Assembly (NCBI GenBank): GCA_002413355.1 | Contig: DHWV01000084.1 | Location: 1 to 9,178 of the forward strand | Length of the DNA stretch: 9,178 nt | Direction: 5' to 3' | DNA from: Desulfobulbaceae bacterium UBA5173 | GTDB taxonomy: Bacteria; Desulfobacterota; Desulfobulbia; Desulfobulbales; Desulfobulbaceae | Shown: piece by piece, positions 7,034 to 9,178 of the stretch | Layout of the letters: every line of letters starts with the position of its first letter | How positions within the stretch are numbered: position 1 is the stretch's first letter | The notes under the pieces: model-generated | The model's input: only the letters and a program-made list of their open reading frames with translations | Told to the model about the DNA's origin: nothing | Database searches by the model: none | Made by a program: the position numbers and the translations under genes

Positions 7034-8089
7034 ATGCCCCCTTTCCTTGACGCGCCCTTTCTGCCCGAAGAAGAATATGTGGAGTTTCTCAACAGCAGCA
7101 GCGGCCACATCGACAGCGTTCATTTCAGTTTGCCGGGCGCGTGGCGGATGGACAGCCGGGCGCATTCGCAGGCTGTAGAGACGGTGGAGGAGCTGGCGGG
7201 CCTGCTGGAACAGGTGGCAGTTCCTAAACGCTACGCCCTACTCAACAGCCGCTTCTACGGCCCTTCCTTTTTACTGGACAAGGAAAAGCTCCGCGCCCTG
7301 CTCAACGCCTTGGCTGTTTGCATTGAGCGGAAGGTGATCAGCGGCATTATTTATTGCGATCATTACCTGCTTCAGTCGCTGTCCAACGCCGCGCCTGATC
7401 TTGCCGCCGAGCTGGAAGCGGTGCCAGGCATCAATACCATGCTCGACTCGCAGGGCAAAATTGACGCGCATCTGGCCTATATCGGCGAAACCAGTTTTCG
7501 TCAGCCGACTCGGATCACCCTTGACCGCTCCTTGAACCGCAATCTCAGCAAGCTGGCTGAAATCGCTCGCTGGTGCCGTGAGGGAATGCCAGATCTCAAA
7601 CTGGAGGTGGTGGGTAACGAAGGCTGCCTGCCGTACTGCCCTTACCGTTCCTCGCACGATGCCTACATCGCCTTGGACAACTGTACGGAAGACAGCAGCA
7701 GCGCGGAGATCAATCAGACGCTGGGCTGCACGCAGCTCCTGAAAAAGCAGCCATACCGCATTCTTCAGTCGCCCTTTATTCGGCCAGAGGACGTGGATTC
7801 CTACCTGTACGACATTGACATCATCAAAATCAGCGGGCGGAATCTTGACAGCGCGGCCTTGCGGCGGATTATCAGTGCCTACATCGCCCGGACGTGGAAG
7901 GGCAACCTGCTTGATCTGCTTGACTCCTCGCATTGGCTATCCGCAGAGTTGCACATTGACAATAGCGCGCTGTCCTTCGATTTTGCCAACATGCTTTCCG
8001 TTTGCAATAACCGCTGTGAGACCTGCCGCTTCTGCATGGAGTTGTTCAGCTCCATCTCGCATCCTTTGCCCACAGCCGTCAGAGGATGA
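7034..8089 (+). CDS. Cys-rich U32-like barrel protein, function unknown
   Basis: This 351-aa protein has no certain assigned function. It looks like a divergent relative of the U32 family. A strand-loop with VGNEGCLPYCPYRSSH (193-208) resembles the U32 cysteine signature, and SPFIRPEDVDSYLYDIDIIK (246-265) followed by ISGRN (266-270) mirrors the late barrel strand that in U32 proteins reads VKIEGR. Cysteines at 198, 202, 217 and 232, and a terminal group Cys324-x3-Cys328-x2-Cys331-x2-Cys334, could hold one or two iron-sulfur clusters or a metal. There is no signal peptide or membrane segment. The start is the ATG at 7034, 7 bp after the previous stop. The frame is open to an ATG at 6944, but that would overlap the U32 gene by 83 bp and adds a sequence with no family look. 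The stop overlaps the next start (ATGA). Co-expression with a true U32 protein recalls UbiU-UbiV pairs. Confidence 0.88.
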   Translation: MPPFLDAPFLPEEEYVEFLNSSSGHIDSVHFSLPGAWRMDSRAHSQAVETVEELAGLLEQVAVPKRYALLNSRFYGPSFLLDKEKLRALLNALAVCIERKVISGIIYCDHYLLQSLSNAAPDLAAELEAVPGINTMLDSQGKIDAHLAYIGETSFRQPTRITLDRSLNRNLSKLAEIARWCREGMPDLKLEVVGNEGCLPYCPYRSSHDAYIALDNCTEDSSSAEINQTLGCTQLLKKQPYRILQSPFIRPEDVDSYLYDIDIIKISGRNLDSAALRRIISAYIARTWKGNLLDLLDSSHWLSAELHIDNSALSFDFANMLSVCNNRCETCRFCMELFSSISHPLPTAVRG

Positions 8090-8682
8090 CGCAACGCGCT
8101 ATGGAATCCTTTGAGCAGTGCTTGGAAGTCTCAGCAAAAATTCACGGTCATCTCTGCGCCGGGCAGGTGATCGGCGTGCGCATGGCCTTGCTCGGACTGC
8201 GGTTGATCGGTATTGACGATCCCAAAGGCACAGACCGAAAAAAGCTCTATGTCATCGTTGAAATTGACCGCTGCGCCACGGACGCGATTCAATCCGTGAC
8301 CGGATGCAGCCTTGGCAAGCGCTCACTGCGCTGGATGGATTTCGGCATCATGGCCGCCACCTTTGTCAATCTGAAGAACGGCAAGGCCGTGCGGGTTACT
8401 GCACGGGAGGAAGCCCGCGAGCTGTCGGCACACTATTGCCCGGAACTGGCGGACAAATACCAGCGGCAGCTTGAAGCCTACCGCGTGATGCCCGAACAGG
8501 AGCTGTTCGCCGTGCAGGAAGTCACTGTCAGCATCCCGGAATGCGACATGCCGGGCCGCCCGCTGCGCCGGGTACGATGTGCGCAGTGCGGCGACTCTGT
8601 GCAAGACTGCCGCGAGGTCGAGCAGGACGGAAAGAGCATCTGCCGGGCTTGCGTGGGGCAACGGTATTATCAGGTGGCATGA
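8086..8682 (+). CDS. FmdE family protein with C-terminal zinc ribbon
   Basis: This 198-aa protein matches the FmdE family, named after subunit E of molybdenum formylmethanofuran dehydrogenase but widespread in anaerobes without methanogenesis. The core motifs are KIHGHLCAGQ (18-27), DRCATDAIQSVTGCSLGKR (61-79) and DFGIMAATF (85-93), with conserved His and Cys residues likely to bind metal. MPEQELF (135-141) and the VSIPECDMPG (148-157) stretch follow. The tail has CAQC (165-168) and CRAC (186-189), a zinc-ribbon-like pair of knuckles. The ATG at 8086 overlaps the previous stop (ATGA). A second ATG at 8101 gives a start closer to typical members (MESFEQCLEVSAKIHGHLC). AGAGG at 8081-8085 abuts the first start and is 15 nt from the second, so it does not decide. 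No other methanofuran-pathway gene is in view; a role in metal or cofactor handling is a guess. Confidence 0.9.
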   Translation: MTQRAMESFEQCLEVSAKIHGHLCAGQVIGVRMALLGLRLIGIDDPKGTDRKKLYVIVEIDRCATDAIQSVTGCSLGKRSLRWMDFGIMAATFVNLKNGKAVRVTAREEARELSAHYCPELADKYQRQLEAYRVMPEQELFAVQEVTVSIPECDMPGRPLRRVRCAQCGDSVQDCREVEQDGKSICRACVGQRYYQVA

Positions 8683-8694
8683 GCAGGCTGCCGT

Positions 8695-9178
8695 TCAGTA
8701 AATATCATCCTGATGCCGGACAATATTGCCCTTGATCAGGTAAATGACATCTTCGGCAATGTTGGTGGTGTGGTCGGCGATGCGCTCCAGATAGCGGGAC
8801 ACGCTGAGGTAGGTGAGTAGCTGGGGGACATGGAGCGGCTTTTTGACCAACTCTTCAGCCACGGTGCGATAGACTGCGGCGTGAATCGCATCCACCGCAT
8901 CGTCTGAAGCGCAGACCTGCACCGCCAACTCCATGTCCAGATTGACCAGCGCGTCCAGACTCTGCCGGAGCATTTTCTGCACCGCCTGCGACATCGTCGT
9001 GAAGTCAAAAGGAAAATCAACCGGCTCCTGCTCGACAAGCACGATGGCCCGCTCCGTGGCATCCACGGCCAGATCGCCGATCCGCTCCAGATCATTGTTC
9101 ATCTTCAAGATGGCAATGATCATGCGCAGGTCAACAGCCATCGGCTGATGCAAGGCCAGCACCTTCAGGCACTCCTCT
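8695..9178 (-). CDS. phoU: PhoU phosphate-signalling protein, N-terminus beyond window
   Basis: PhoU links the PstSCAB phosphate transporter to the PhoR-PhoB kinase system and keeps phosphate uptake in check. The visible 160 residues end at a TGA at 8695 and cover the end of the first and the whole second three-helix bundle. LALHQPMAVDLR is close to the right edge, followed by NDLERIGDLAVDATERA. The second copy of the metal-binding helix reads SRYLERIADHTTNIAEDVIY. A full PhoU is about 220-240 aa, so roughly 60-80 N-terminal residues lie off the right edge. The frame is open to the edge (EECLK before the first seen VLALHQP), and the GTG at 9162 is an internal codon rather than a start. pst genes are expected nearby, off the window. 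The gene converges on the FmdE gene with a 12-bp gap and no visible terminator. Confidence 0.95.
   Translation of the reverse strand, partial: EECLKVLALHQPMAVDLRMIIAILKMNNDLERIGDLAVDATERAIVLVEQEPVDFPFDFTTMSQAVQKMLRQSLDALVNLDMELAVQVCASDDAVDAIHAAVYRTVAEELVKKPLHVPQLLTYLSVSRYLERIADHTTNIAEDVIYLIKGNIVRHQDDIY

Noticed and set aside
7271..7933. 220-aa open frame on the minus strand
   Set aside because: It is antisense to the Cys-rich U32-like gene, which is supported by conserved motifs and operon position; the frame shows no family motif.
9160..9162. GTG at 9162 as the start of phoU
   Set aside because: The frame stays open to the window edge with PhoU-like residues upstream, and a complete PhoU needs about 60-80 more N-terminal residues.
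1..9178. Mobile elements, CRISPR arrays, toxin-antitoxin or defence genes, tRNA/rRNA genes
   Set aside because: No transposase, terminal repeats, regularly spaced repeats or RNA-gene signatures were seen; the content is housekeeping-like.

Overview
The window reads as a stretch of ordinary, moderately GC-rich bacterial chromosome. It carries ten convincing protein genes packed with very short gaps, and there are no transposases, phage genes, tRNA/rRNA genes or CRISPR repeats. The lineage looks like an anaerobic proteobacterium sensu lato, most likely Desulfobacterota (perhaps Desulfobulbales). The reasons are a stand-alone IMP cyclohydrolase (half of the usual bifunctional PurH) next to purN, an FmdE-family protein, two Cys-rich U32-type proteins, and cysteine-rich cytosolic proteins. 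This placement is inference from gene content only.

Layout. (1) Positions 1-231 hold no gene. They are AT-rich and contain a cluster of DnaA-box-like nonamers, three of them in 11-bp phase, next to a T/AT tract; this resembles a replication origin. (2) 232-1317 (+) is a cytosolic class C beta-lactamase-like serine hydrolase. (3) 1287-5017 (-) is a tight operon: IMP cyclohydrolase, PurN, a GAF/histidine-kinase-like protein and a GT4 glycosyltransferase. The last gene starts at TTG two codons after the kinase stop, in the same frame, and its 3' end overlaps the 3' end of the hydrolase by 31 bp. (4) 5146-5547 (-) is Hsp15 (hslR), an S4-domain ribosome rescue protein. It lies upstream of and co-directional with the purine operon. 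(5) 5548-5751 is a divergent control region with a clear sigma70-type promoter (TTGACA-N17-TATTGT) and a perfect 7-4-7 inverted repeat. (6) 5752-8682 (+) is a three-gene operon: a U32/TrhP-like protein, a second barrel-like protein with a Cys-rich tail, and an FmdE-family protein. (7) 8695 to the right edge (-) is the C-terminal part of PhoU, converging on the previous operon with a 12-bp gap.

How the genes work together. purH-purN supply two steps of purine synthesis. The kinase and glycosyltransferase are downstream passengers, or couple nucleotide supply to envelope work; this is not shown by sequence. The U32 pair plus FmdE is the most intriguing group. The first member has the four-cysteine arrangement of the iron-sulfur U32 enzymes. 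The second has NEGC-x3-C and a terminal C-x3-C-x2-C-x2-C. The third has a conserved FmdE core and a zinc-ribbon-like tail. Together they look like a redox or metal-dependent RNA- or cofactor-modifying module whose chemistry cannot be read from sequence alone.
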